Source: UBA7803 sp036381275
GTDB taxonomy: Bacteria > Pseudomonadota > Gammaproteobacteria > Pseudomonadales > Azotimanducaceae
Length of the DNA: 64,000 nt
Assembly: GCA_036381275.1 (NCBI GenBank)
Contig: DASVDC010000017.1
Location: 1 to 64,000 of the forward strand
Direction of reading: 5' to 3'
Shown: in pieces, positions 42,807 through 53,402 of the stretch
How positions within the stretch are numbered: position 1 is the stretch's first letter
Layout: every line of letters starts with the position of its first letter
The notes under the pieces: generated by a model
Databases searched by the model: none
Told to the model about the DNA's origin: nothing
The model's input: the letters and a program-made list of their open reading frames with translations, nothing else
Position numbers and translations under genes: made by a program

Positions 42807-43478
42807 TTGGAGAGCTACGGCGATGCGACGCTCGATCTGATCGAGCGGGTCTGGAGCCGCGACGTACGGCACTCGGTGGTGCTGATGCGTCACGCGGCGC
42901 GGGAATTCGATCCGGAGCTGCACGATCTGCAGAACCCGCTCACCGCGGAGGGCCGTGCCCGCGCGCGGGAGGTGGGCGGCCGGCTGCCGCGCGGGGCGAC
43001 GCTGCGCGGCTACGCGAGCCCGCCCGAGCGCTGCATGGAGACCGCGGCGCTGATCCTGGAAGGCTACCGGGACGCCGGCGGCCGCGTCACGCGGCATCGG
43101 CCGCTGGAGGCGCTCGGCGTCTTCTACGCGCTCGATCAGATGAAGATGTGGAAGGCGATGCACGCGATGGGCGGGCTGGTGCCGTTCGTCACGGCGTGGA
43201 TCCGGGGCGAAGCGCCGGCCGACGCGATGATTCCGGCGGATCAGGCGGCACGCCTGATCCTCAATGTGCTCGCCGAGAAGCTGGAGCGCCCGGTGGACGA
43301 GCGCCAGCTCGATCTGTGCGTGTCGCACGACATGACGCTGTACCTGCTGCGCGAGGTGCTGCTCGACGAGCCGGCGGCCGGGCCGGAGGTGGCGTTCCTG
43401 GACGCGCTGGTGTTGTTCCGCGAGGACGGCGCGCTCTGGATGAGCAGTCACCACGGCGAGCCGCGCCGGGTGGGGTAG
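42807..43478 (+). CDS. histidine phosphatase (SixA/phosphoglycerate mutase superfamily)
   Basis: A 223-residue phosphatase. The phospho-acceptor signature is VVLMRHAAREF (Arg-His, as RHG in the family), then TAEGRARAREVGGRLP and YASPPERCMETAALIL, and the second catalytic His is in CVSHDMTLYLLREVLL. TTG 42807 is preferred as start because GGGAAGG lies five bases before it; GTG 42789 is also possible. The protein is a little longer than SixA. The substrate (phosphohistidine, phosphosugar or phosphoester) is unknown. It lies just upstream of an acyl-CoA ligase, with a REP pair between them. Confidence 0.82.
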   Translation: MESYGDATLDLIERVWSRDVRHSVVLMRHAAREFDPELHDLQNPLTAEGRARAREVGGRLPRGATLRGYASPPERCMETAALILEGYRDAGGRVTRHRPLEALGVFYALDQMKMWKAMHAMGGLVPFVTAWIRGEAPADAMIPADQAARLILNVLAEKLERPVDERQLDLCVSHDMTLYLLREVLLDEPAAGPEVAFLDALVLFREDGALWMSSHHGEPRRVG

Positions 43479-43485
43479 GGCCGAT

Positions 43486-43542
43486 GTGGGAGCGGCCTCT
43501 GGCCGCGGACGTCCGGAATTCGCGACCGGAGGCCGCTCCCAC
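43486..43542. repeat. REP element pair, copy 4
   Basis: Left arm 43486-43508 (GTGGGAGCGGCCTCT...) and right arm 43520-43542, with three point changes from the consensus between them and a spacer of 11 bases. It starts eight bases after the phosphatase stop and ends 21 bases before the acyl-CoA ligase start, so a transcript across it would carry the hairpin. Confidence 0.87.
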
Positions 43543-43563
43543 AACGTACTAGGGAGGGGAGGG

Positions 43564-45126
43564 ATGTTCGAAACTCTGGAGGAAGCGCTCGAGAAGGGCA
43601 TGGCGGTCGCGTACCACGCCGCGCGCCGGCCCGACAACCTGGCGCTCGCGACCCGCTACGGCGATCGGAGCTTCCGCGAGCTGAACGAGCGGGCCAACCG
43701 GCTGGCGCGGCTGCTTGCGCGCCACGGCATCGGCGGCGAGGCCGGCGGGGCGATCGCGGTGGTCACGCGCAACCGCCCGGAGTTCGTCGAAGCCTACTGC
43801 GCCGCGATGCGCTCCGGCATCCGCTTCACCCCGGTCAACTGGCATCTGACCGGCGAAGAGAGCGGCTACATCATCGACAACTGCGAGGCCCGCGCGGTGA
43901 TCTACGACGCGAGCCTCGGCACCGCCGAAGAAGCGGCGCGGCACGCCGCCGAGTGCCGCCTGCGCATTGCGGTGGGCGGCTCGATCCCCGGCTTCGTCGA
44001 CTACGAGGACGCGATCGCCGGCGAGGATCCCTCCGACGTGGAAAGCCCGGTGCGCGGCTCCCAGATGCTCTACACCTCCGGCACCACCGGGCGGCCGAAG
44101 GGCGTCCACCGCCGGCAGCCGCCGGTGCAGCGCTCGGCCACGCAGGCGCTGGCGGCCGGCGACCCGGACAGCGACCGGTGCCTGTGCACCGGTCCCGCCT
44201 ATCACGCGGCGCCGCTCGCCTTCAACGTCGCCTCGCCCCTCAACGCGGGTGTTGGGGTGGTGATGATGGATCAATGGGATGCCGAGGAGACGCTGCGGCT
44301 GATCGAGCGCTACCGGATCACCCGCACGCACATGGTGGCCACGATGTTCCACCGGCTGCTGCAGTTGCCCGAGGCGGTGCGCCGCCGTTACGACACCTCG
44401 AGCCTGAAGCTGATCCTGCACGGTGCGGCGCCGTGCCCGGTGCACGTCAAGCGGGCCATCATCGACTGGTTCGGACCGATCGTGCACGAGTACTATGCCG
44501 CGACCGAAGGCGGCAACAACTACCTGATCGACTCGGAGACGTGGCTGCGCAAGCCGGGCAGCGTCGGCCGCTCGCCGACGCCGGAGAACACGCGCATTCT
44601 CGACGAGCACGGCAACGACGTGGCGACCGGCGAGGTCGGCACGATCTGGTTCCGCGCGCCGGAAGTGGGGCGCTTCGAGTACTTCAAAGCGCCGGAGAAG
44701 ACCGCGGAGAGCTATCGGGGTGACTGGTTCACGCTCGGCGACATGGGTTACCTCGACGAGGACGGATTCCTGTTCCTCACCGGACGCAGCGCCGAGACGA
44801 TCATCTCCGGCGGCGTGAACATCTACCCGCAGGAGATCGACGCGGTGCTGCTCGAGCATCCGCAGGTGCAGGACGTGTGCACGGTGGGCGTGCCGAACGA
44901 GGAGTGGGGCGAGGAAGTGAAGGCCGTGGTGCTGCCGCGGCCCGGAGTCGAGCCGACCGACGCCCTCGCGCAGTCCATCATCGCATTCGCCCGCGGGCGT
45001 CTGCCGGGATTCAAGTGCCCGCGCTCGGTCGACTTCGCGGACGATCTGCCGCGGCTGCCGAGCGGCAAGATCCAGCGCCGTCTGGTACGCAGCCGCTACT
45101 GGGCCGGGCGCGACAAGCAAATCTGA
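43564..45126 (+). CDS. AMP-forming acyl-CoA ligase (ANL family)
   Basis: A 520-residue ligase with LYTSGTTGRPKGVHRRQP, the adenylate motif YYAATEGGNN (variant of YGxTE), the hinge FLTGRSAETIISGGVNIYPQEID and the C-terminal Lys in LPSGKIQRRLVRS. Start ATG 43564 follows a purine-rich GGGAGGGGAGGG. The frame stays open through the REP pair, so a longer gene model would wrongly include it. It is followed after 17 bases by an enoyl-CoA hydratase, so the two probably act in turn on one acid, which I cannot identify. Confidence 0.93.
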   Translation: MFETLEEALEKGMAVAYHAARRPDNLALATRYGDRSFRELNERANRLARLLARHGIGGEAGGAIAVVTRNRPEFVEAYCAAMRSGIRFTPVNWHLTGEESGYIIDNCEARAVIYDASLGTAEEAARHAAECRLRIAVGGSIPGFVDYEDAIAGEDPSDVESPVRGSQMLYTSGTTGRPKGVHRRQPPVQRSATQALAAGDPDSDRCLCTGPAYHAAPLAFNVASPLNAGVGVVMMDQWDAEETLRLIERYRITRTHMVATMFHRLLQLPEAVRRRYDTSSLKLILHGAAPCPVHVKRAIIDWFGPIVHEYYAATEGGNNYLIDSETWLRKPGSVGRSPTPENTRILDEHGNDVATGEVGTIWFRAPEVGRFEYFKAPEKTAESYRGDWFTLGDMGYLDEDGFLFLTGRSAETIISGGVNIYPQEIDAVLLEHPQVQDVCTVGVPNEEWGEEVKAVVLPRPGVEPTDALAQSIIAFARGRLPGFKCPRSVDFADDLPRLPSGKIQRRLVRSRYWAGRDKQI

Positions 45127-45143
45127 ACCAACGGGAGCAGTAC

Positions 45144-45980
45144 ATGACCGACGACCTCTACAAGCCGCGCCGGCCCGGCGCCGATGGACGCTACGAGACG
45201 CTGATCGTCGAGAAGGAAGGCGCCATCGACTGGGTGACGCTGAACCGGCCGGATTCGCTGAATGCGATGAGCCGGACGATGATGCTGGAGCTGCAGGACT
45301 ACTTCGGCGAGCTCTACACCGATCACTCGGTACGCGTGGTGATCCTGCGCGGCGCAGGCCGCGCGTTCTGCGCCGGGCTCGATCTGAAGGAGGATCGCAG
45401 CGACGAGGGCGGCGGCGTGGTCACGGGTCTGCGCGTGCAGCGCCGTGTCAGCGAGATCGTGATGCGCATGCGGCGCGCGCCGCAACCGGTGATCTCGCTG
45501 ATCCACGGTGCCGCGAGCGGCGGCGGCTTCGCGCTCGCGCTCGCCTCCGACATCCGCATCGCCGGCCCGCAGGCGCGGATGAACGCGGCGTTCATCCGCA
45601 TCGGGCTGTCGGCGTGCGACGTCGGCGTCAGCTATTTCCTGCCGCGCCTGGTCGGCAGCGCGCTCGCGTCCGAGCTCCTGCTCACCGGCCGCTTCATCGA
45701 CGCCGAGCGGGCGAAGGCGGTGGGCCTCGTCTCCGACGTGGTGCCGGATGCCGAGCTCGCCGAGGCGGGCCGGCGCATCGCGAACGAGATCCTCGCGAAC
45801 TCGCCGATCGGCGTGCGCCTGACCAAGGAGTGCCTCAACATGAGTATCGACGCAGGCAGCCTCGAGGCGGTGATCGCGATGGAGGACCGCCAGCAGATCC
45901 TGGCCTCCACCACCGGCGACATGCGCGAGGGCGTGGCCGCGTTCCTCGAGAAGCGCAAGCCCCGGTACAAGGACCAGTGA
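45144..45980 (+). CDS. enoyl-CoA hydratase/isomerase (crotonase) family protein
   Basis: A complete 278-residue crotonase: WVTLNRPDSLNAMSRTMM, the oxyanion loop GAGRAFCAGLDLKED, HGAASGGGFALALASDIRIA and 'IRIGLSACDVGVSYFLPRLVG', where other hydratases carry a Glu. The replacement suggests a different chemistry or a hydrolase/isomerase role. The tail TGDMREGVAAFLEKRKPRYKDQ is standard. ATG 45144 has GGGAG six bases before it. It forms a unit with the ligase upstream. Confidence 0.92.
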   Translation: MTDDLYKPRRPGADGRYETLIVEKEGAIDWVTLNRPDSLNAMSRTMMLELQDYFGELYTDHSVRVVILRGAGRAFCAGLDLKEDRSDEGGGVVTGLRVQRRVSEIVMRMRRAPQPVISLIHGAASGGGFALALASDIRIAGPQARMNAAFIRIGLSACDVGVSYFLPRLVGSALASELLLTGRFIDAERAKAVGLVSDVVPDAELAEAGRRIANEILANSPIGVRLTKECLNMSIDAGSLEAVIAMEDRQQILASTTGDMREGVAAFLEKRKPRYKDQ

Positions 45981-45983
45981 TCC

Positions 45984-46844
45984 TCAGGGATCGGGGCCCG
46001 TCGTCAGGGGCAGCGACGGGTCCCGGGCCCATTCGGACATCGAGCCGTCGTACACGGCCACTTCCCGCTTGCCGGCGAGCAGACAGGCGACCGCGTCGAT
46101 GGTCGCCGAGATGCCGCCGCCGCAGTAGGTGATCACCCGCGGCGCATCGAGCATCCCGGTTTCCTCGAGGCTCTTCCGCAGCTCGTCCACCGGGCGCAGG
46201 AACGCGCCGTTCATCAGCCGGTCGTAGTGCAGGTTGCGGCTGCCCGGAATGTGTCCGCGGCGGCCGTAGTGCATCTCGCCGGTTCCCGCGTACACCTCCG
46301 GTGAGAGCGCGTTCACGGTGCAGGTGGCGGCGTCGCCGATTGCGGCGCGGGTCTGCTCGAGGTCGACGAACAGCTCCGGCCGCGGTGTCCCCCGGAACGT
46401 GGTCGGCGGATAGTGCTCGTCGCCGCTCGCGAGCGCGCCGCCGGCATCGCGCCAGCCGCTGAGGCCCCCGTTCAGCACCGAGATGCGGTCGTGGCCGGCG
46501 TAGCGGAGCAGCCAGAACGCGCGCGTCGCCCACATCAGGTGCCCGCTCGAATACACCACCACGCGGTGCTCCGCGGCGACGCCGAGCTCGCCGAGGGCCG
46601 CGGCGAGCGCATCCGGCGCCGGGCGCGTGAAGCCGAGGCCGCTCGACGTGTCCGAGAAACGCTCGATCTGGTCCATGAACGCGGCACCGGGTATGTGCCG
46701 CTCGCGGTAGCGCTCGATGCCGCTCACCGCGCGATAGCCGTGCTTGGCCGGTTCCAGGAACACCGTCGCATCCAGCACGCGCAGCTCCGGATCGCCGAGG
46801 CGCTGCGCCAGCTCGGCGGGTTCGATCAGCAGGTCGGTGGTCAT
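45984..46844 (-). CDS. tandem rhodanese-domain sulfurtransferase
   Basis: A 286-residue protein with two rhodanese domains. The first is inactive and holds YSSGHLMWATRAFWLLRYAGH; the second has the active-site Cys in VITYCGGGISATIDAVACLL. The active loop CGGGIS has the hydrophobic/Gly-rich form, not the charged CRKGVT of thiosulfate sulfurtransferases, so the sulfur donor is open (thiosulfate or 3-mercaptopyruvate). Its ATG overlaps the stop of the YcaQ-like gene by four bases, so the two are co-translated. Confidence 0.88.
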   Translation of the reverse strand: MTTDLLIEPAELAQRLGDPELRVLDATVFLEPAKHGYRAVSGIERYRERHIPGAAFMDQIERFSDTSSGLGFTRPAPDALAAALGELGVAAEHRVVVYSSGHLMWATRAFWLLRYAGHDRISVLNGGLSGWRDAGGALASGDEHYPPTTFRGTPRPELFVDLEQTRAAIGDAATCTVNALSPEVYAGTGEMHYGRRGHIPGSRNLHYDRLMNGAFLRPVDELRKSLEETGMLDAPRVITYCGGGISATIDAVACLLAGKREVAVYDGSMSEWARDPSLPLTTGPDP

Positions 46845-48175
46845 CGCTTCTCCTCCTCGTCATCCGGTGTGGCGTCGGTCTCTCGAGCACGCGCGGGTAG
46901 GCCGTTCGCTGTCTGGAGATCGCTCCCACGGTATTCCGCCAGCGCTCGTTGCAGCGGCGCGAGCCACCGCCGCGGTTGCACGTCCGCCACCTGCACGCGA
47001 TCGCAGCCGTTCCGCTGCGCGAGCGCCGCCAGCGCGTCGACGAGCGCGGCGAGCACGGCGTCCGCTTCCCTGTCGAGACCGTGCTCGCGCTCGACGAACA
47101 GGCGCTTGACCTCGAGGGCCCGGATGCTTCGGTGCGCCTTGCAGTCCGCGCGGCCGATCAGCCGGTCGTGGTACAGCACCGGCAGGCAGTAGTAACCGAA
47201 CCGGCGCTTCTCGGCGGGCAGATAGCATTCGAGCTGGTAGTCCAGCCCGAACAGCGTCCGGCAGCGGTGACGCAGGATCACCAGATTGTCGAACGGCGAC
47301 AGCAGCGCGGCGCGGCGGCGGACCGCCGGCACAGGCGCTTCCAACGCGCGCACGTCGACGTACAGATCGCGCTCCGGCGGCGGCACGGCGAACCGCTGCA
47401 GCGAACCGCTCTGCCGCGCGGCCTCCAGCACCTCGTGTACCGCTTCGGGCAGACCGGGCGTGCGCCGCAGGTAGGCGCAGGCGCGCACGCTGGCGAAGCC
47501 GAACGCCTCGACGTGCCGTTCGACCAGGTGGCGGGCGTACTCCTGCAGCGTCGGCTCGCGCGTGTCGACCCAGTCCGGCAGCACGCGCTCGGGCAGATCG
47601 TAGACCTTCTGGAAGCCGACCCGCCCGATCACCATCAGGTCGCCTTCCATGAACAGTTGCTCGAGCGCGCGCTTCGCCGGCTTCCATTCCCACCAGCCGG
47701 CGCGTTGTCCGGGCGGCGCTTCGAAGTCGCGGACCTGCAGCGGCCCGTCGACGCGCACGCGCTCGAGCACTTCCCGCATCAGCGTGCGGTCGCGGCTGCG
47801 CACCCAGCTTTCCCGCCGCTCGCGCACGTCGCGCATCCGCGGGATCGCGAAGCGGTAGTCGCGCATCGGCAGATACGCGGCGGCGTGGGCCCAGTACTCG
47901 AACACGCGGTGCTCGCGCTGCAGGCGCTCGAGCAGCGCGGGCCGGTAGCCCGGTACCCGTGCCTGCAGCACGTGATGGTGCGCGCGGCCGACGACGGAGA
48001 TGGTGTCGATCTGTACCCAACCGAGCCGCTCGACCGCGCGCGCGGTGCCGCCGAGCCCGCGGCCGAACGCGGCGAGGCGCGTCAGCCCCTGACGCTCCAG
48101 CGCGAGGCGCCGCAGCCGACGGATCAGCTCGGGCGGCGCGCGCTCGGGCGGCGCGGTTGCTCGCACTGCGGCCAT
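46841..48175 (-). CDS. YcaQ/AlkX-like DNA glycosylase (winged-helix family)
   Basis: A 444-residue protein of the HTH_42/AlkZ-AlkX superfamily that unhooks DNA interstrand cross-links and alkylated bases. The catalytic-region motif VQIDTISVVGRAHHHVL carries the QxD arrangement of AlkX. Three winged-helix domains follow, with YWAHAAAYLPMRDYRF, 'LVERHVEAFGFASVRACAYL', LLSPFDNLVILRHRCRTLFG and 'YYCLPVLYHDRLIGRADCKA'. The last ~30 residues (AEYRGSDLQTANGLPARARE) are encoded by a REP-like half repeat at 46913-46929 and look like an added tail. It is co-translated with the sulfurtransferase and divergent from tpm by 41 bases. Confidence 0.88.
   Translation of the reverse strand: MAAVRATAPPERAPPELIRRLRRLALERQGLTRLAAFGRGLGGTARAVERLGWVQIDTISVVGRAHHHVLQARVPGYRPALLERLQREHRVFEYWAHAAAYLPMRDYRFAIPRMRDVRERRESWVRSRDRTLMREVLERVRVDGPLQVRDFEAPPGQRAGWWEWKPAKRALEQLFMEGDLMVIGRVGFQKVYDLPERVLPDWVDTREPTLQEYARHLVERHVEAFGFASVRACAYLRRTPGLPEAVHEVLEAARQSGSLQRFAVPPPERDLYVDVRALEAPVPAVRRRAALLSPFDNLVILRHRCRTLFGLDYQLECYLPAEKRRFGYYCLPVLYHDRLIGRADCKAHRSIRALEVKRLFVEREHGLDREADAVLAALVDALAALAQRNGCDRVQVADVQPRRWLAPLQRALAEYRGSDLQTANGLPARARETDATPDDEEEKR
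46913..46929 (-). repeat. REP half-repeat of the second type, inside a coding region
   Basis: On the minus strand GTGGGAGCGATCTCCAG, the same head as the repeat at 29682-29705. It is in frame with the YcaQ-like gene and encodes RGSDLQ near its C-terminus. Confidence 0.5.
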
Positions 48176-48216
48176 TGGTCAGAATCGAATTCCCGGAACG
48201 GGGACTGTAGCACGCC

Positions 48217-48876
48217 ATGGAGCGGGAATTCTGGCTGGCGCGCTGGGACAAGCGGGAGATCGGTTTCCACCTGCCAGAGGTCAACCCCTGGCTGAAGAAG
48301 TGCTGGCCGCTGCTCGGGGTGCCGTCCGGCAGCAAGGTGTTCGTGCCCTTGTGCGGGAAGAGCCTGGACATGGGCTGGCTCGCCGAACAGGGGCACGAGG
48401 TGATCGGCGTCGAGCTGGCGGAGGTGGCCGTGCGCGCGTTCTACGAGGAGGCGGGCCTCGCGCCTCGGATCGAGCGCCAGCGTCATCTGCAGTGCTTCAG
48501 CGCCGGACCGGTCACCATCTACTGCGGTGATTTCATGGACATGACGGCACTGCACCTGATCGGTGTGGCCGGTGTCTACGACCGCGCCGCGCTGGTCGCG
48601 CTGCCGCCGCGGATGCGCGCGCAGTACGCCGACCACCTGCAGCGCATCGTCCCGGACGGCTGCCGCATCCTGCTGCTGACCTTCGAATACGACCAGCAGC
48701 GCGTGAACGGCCCGCCGCATTGCGTGGACGAGGCGGAGATTCAGCGCCTGTTCGGCGCGCGCTGCGCGATCGAGCGGATCTGCTCGGCGCCGACCGAGCG
48801 CGTGCCGCCGCATTTCACGGCCGCCGGCGTCGCCGAGGCCGTCGAGGTCGCCTACCGGATCGTCAAGCAGAACTGA
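48217..48876 (+). CDS. tpm: thiopurine S-methyltransferase
   Basis: A 219-residue SAM-dependent methyltransferase of the bacterial TPMT family. It begins EREFWLARWDKREIGFHLPEVNPWL with the SAM-contact LCGKSLDMGWLAEQGHEVIGVELAE, then YCGDFMDM, VYDRAALVALPPRMRAQYADHL and LLTFEYDQQRVNGPPHCVDE. It methylates sulfur, selenium or tellurium compounds. Length matches pseudomonad Tpm (about 218). ATG 48217 stands alone 41 bases from the divergent YcaQ-like gene and is convergent with a pyridoxamine-oxidase-fold gene. Confidence 0.95.
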   Translation: MEREFWLARWDKREIGFHLPEVNPWLKKCWPLLGVPSGSKVFVPLCGKSLDMGWLAEQGHEVIGVELAEVAVRAFYEEAGLAPRIERQRHLQCFSAGPVTIYCGDFMDMTALHLIGVAGVYDRAALVALPPRMRAQYADHLQRIVPDGCRILLLTFEYDQQRVNGPPHCVDEAEIQRLFGARCAIERICSAPTERVPPHFTAAGVAEAVEVAYRIVKQN

Positions 48877-48891
48877 GGCCGGGCCCGGCCG

Positions 48892-49311
48892 TCAGCCTCG
48901 CTTGCCGTAGTCCACGGCGAGCCAGCGCTCCGGGCGCACCCGTACCACGACGTCCTCTTCCGGAACGGCGGAAGCCGCATACGCGCGGCCCTGTTCCTCG
49001 CCGAGGTAGCGTACGGCCATCGGCAGCAACTCGTCGGACAACGGATCGAGCGCGATCACGGGCCCTTCGACGCTGACGTAGCGATACGGCAGCGCTTCCG
49101 ACTGCGCGCACAGGCTGATCCGCACGCCGACGTCGAGCAGGCGCCCCTTCCGTGAGTGACGCGGGGTGATGAACCAGAGCGCACCGCCCGGCCGGTAGTC
49201 GTACCAGACCGGCACCGTCAGCGGACCCGCGTCGGGACGCGGGATGGACACGATGCCGACGTGCGGCTCGGCCAGGAACGTCTGTTTCTCCTGCAGGGTC
49301 ATCTGGGTCAT
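48892..49311 (-). CDS. pyridoxamine 5'-phosphate oxidase-fold FMN/F420-binding protein
   Basis: A 139-residue split-barrel protein. MTLQEKQTFLAEPHVGIVSIPRPDAGPLTVPVWYDY and LWFITPRHSRKGRLL are typical of the stand-alone flavin- or heme-binding branch of the family, as are 'PYRYVSVEGPVIALDP' and VRVRPERWLAVDYGK. No enzyme activity can be assigned. It lies between tpm (15 bases after its stop) and the divergent Hsp20 gene. Confidence 0.85.
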   Translation of the reverse strand: MTQMTLQEKQTFLAEPHVGIVSIPRPDAGPLTVPVWYDYRPGGALWFITPRHSRKGRLLDVGVRISLCAQSEALPYRYVSVEGPVIALDPLSDELLPMAVRYLGEEQGRAYAASAVPEEDVVVRVRPERWLAVDYGKRG

Positions 49312-49381
49312 GGTGGCTCCGGCTGCCTGGTTGCGAACGGCATTGTTGCTCTGGGGACTCCCGCGGTCGATTTCAAGGTCT

Positions 49382-49408
49382 TTGATTCCCGATGGCCCGC
49401 CCCCATTT
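49382..49408 (+). promoter_or_regulatory. sigma32-like (heat-shock) promoter for the Hsp20 gene
   Basis: TTGATT at 49382-49387, 13-base spacer, CCCCATTT at 49401-49408, close to the consensus TTGAAA-N13/17-CCCCATNT. Transcription would start near 49415, leaving a ~34-base leader before ATG 49449 with AGGAGA five bases upstream of the start. Confidence 0.65.
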
Positions 49409-49448
49409 ACTCGTCAGACAAGACCACTCACAGCTTCAGGAGAACTGT

Positions 49449-49862
49449 ATGAGCATCGTGCATTGGAACCCGTGGCGGGAGTTCGACGACCTCTTCACCC
49501 GCATCGCCGCGCCGCCCGGCGAGGCGCTGGCCCGTTCGGAGTGGCTGCCGGCGGTCGACATCACCGAGACGGACAAGGCCTACCGGATCGACGTGGAAAT
49601 CCCGGCGGTACCGGCCGAGAACGTGGAAGTGTCGGTGAAGGACGGCGTGCTGACCGTCGCCGGCGAGCGCCGCAGCGAAAGCGAATCCGGTGACGGCAAG
49701 CGGCACCGGGTCGAGCGTCGCTGGGGCAAGTTCTCGCGCAGCTTCCGCCTGCCCGAGAACGTCGACGAGAACGGCATCGAGGCCCGCGTGAAGGACGGCG
49801 TGCTGTACCTCACCGTCGCGAAGAAGGAAAAGGCCAAACCGCGCCGGATCGAGGTGCACTGA
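49449..49862 (+). CDS. small heat-shock protein, Hsp20/alpha-crystallin family
   Basis: A 137-residue ATP-independent holdase chaperone. It has a short N-terminal arm (MSIVHWNPWREFDDLF), the alpha-crystallin domain (WLPAVDITETDKAYRIDVEIPAVPAENVEVSVKDGVLTVAGER) and a C-terminal 'RWGKFSRSFRLPENVDENGIEARVKDGVLYLTVAKK', ending KPRRIEVH with an IEV-type anchor close to the IxI motif. The sigma32-like promoter and the following terminator hairpin show a single-gene heat-shock unit. Confidence 0.95.
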   Translation: MSIVHWNPWREFDDLFTRIAAPPGEALARSEWLPAVDITETDKAYRIDVEIPAVPAENVEVSVKDGVLTVAGERRSESESGDGKRHRVERRWGKFSRSFRLPENVDENGIEARVKDGVLYLTVAKKEKAKPRRIEVH

Positions 49863-49878
49863 CGAAACCACGCCCGTC

Positions 49879-49901
49879 GTGGGAGCGGCCTCCGGCCGCG
49901 A
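49879..49901 (+). repeat. REP element, single arm (copy 5)
   Basis: One 23-base arm identical to the consensus (GTGGGAGCGGCCTCC then GGCCGCGA), without the usual right arm. It lies immediately before the terminator hairpin of the Hsp20 gene. Confidence 0.88.
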
Positions 49902-49905
49902 ACGG

Positions 49906-49932
49906 AAGGGGAGCCCGAAAAGGCTCCCCTTT
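49906..49932 (+). terminator. rho-independent-like terminator after the Hsp20 gene
   Basis: AAGGGGAGCC (49906-49915), loop CGAAAA, then GGCTCCCCTTT (49922-49932): a 10-bp perfect stem closed by GAAA-like loop, ending in a short T run. It works in both directions in sequence terms (A-rich start, T-rich end). Confidence 0.85.
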
Positions 49933-50614
49933 CTGCATCAACGCGCGCGTTGGGCCGCGCCTTCCGGCCCACCCCGGGCCGCCAGCCGCCCCGACCCGAG
50001 GGGATCAGCACCATTTCGGTCTGTTTCGGCCGTCGTCTGCACGCCTTTGTCATGCGCCCGGATCAGGGCGCTGTTCGATCGGGCGATGCCGGCGACGGCT
50101 GAAGACGCCGTACGAAATCGCTGACGACCGTTCGCTGGTGCGCGCGGATCTGCAACTGACTGCGACCCTCCGGCCGTGGCGGAATCAAATCGCAACATCG
50201 CCCGAATCAACCGGTGCGGTGTTCGGGTGCCGCGCCGCAACCCGGGAGAGCTGGACCTGCCGATTCGATTCAGGCGCTGTTCGATCCCGATGCGGGTCGT
50301 AGCGGATGGTGCCGTGCGAGATCGTCACCGCGCGCTGGCCACCCACGCGGCGCGTGGTGCCGGCGCCGACGCCGACTCCTCGGCGTTTGATTGGGGCGAT
50401 GTTGCAGTCGGCAGCCGGCCTCCAGGGGGCCGCGAGCATCGGGCAGGCTTATCCGCCTCCTGCTCGCCGCGATAGCCCGAGCAGGCGGGTTCTCGGTCAC
50501 CCGCGAGCCGCCGAGGCGTCGCGAGGTGCCGTCGAGCGGGGCTCGGTTTCTGCCCTGCGGCGCTTTGAGGCACAATAGCGCCCCCCGCAACGTGGGACGC
50601 CCGAGAGAGGACGC
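49933..50614. other. 682-bp non-coding-looking gap before acnA, with repeat structure
   Basis: No convincing gene. Open frames on both strands have no start signals and a repetitive Arg/Ala-rich composition. It contains the inverted unit 50192-50405 and a 14-base direct repeat GGCGCTGTTCGATC at 50067-50080 and 50273-50286. CACAAT at 50571-50576 may be the acnA -10 box. Confidence 0.5.
50192..50405. repeat. 214-bp inverted-repeat-ended unit (MITE-like)
   Basis: The left end GCAACATCGCCCGAATCAA (50192-50210) matches the reverse complement of 50387-50405 at 18 of 19 positions. The similarity continues weakly for another ~10 bases inwards. No transposase is inside. A 2- to 10-base target duplication is not evident. 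A related motif (GGCATCGCCCGATCGAAC on the minus strand) lies at 50073-50090. Confidence 0.55.
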
Positions 50615-53299
<2,685 letters not shown>

Positions 53300-53310
53300 G
53301 CCGGATACCT

Positions 53311-53369
53311 GTGGGAGCGGCCTCCGGACGCGAATTCCGGAAGGGTTCGCGGCCGGAGGCCGCCCCCAC
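53311..53369. repeat. REP element pair, copy 6
   Basis: Arms 53311-53333 and 53347-53369, each with one change from the consensus (CCTCCGGACG on the left, CCCCCAC on the right), spacer 13 bases. It sits 12 bases after the acnA stop and before the HAD gene, on the same strand as both. Confidence 0.88.
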
Positions 53370-53402
53370 AGAAGTAACTTCCACAGATCCCCCGGACGAA
53401 GG

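Noticed and set aside
43486..43563. Longer N-terminus for the acyl-CoA ligase at 43564
   Set aside because: The extension is translated REP sequence (MGAASGR...), also seen in other frames next to REPs; the ribosome site marks 43564.
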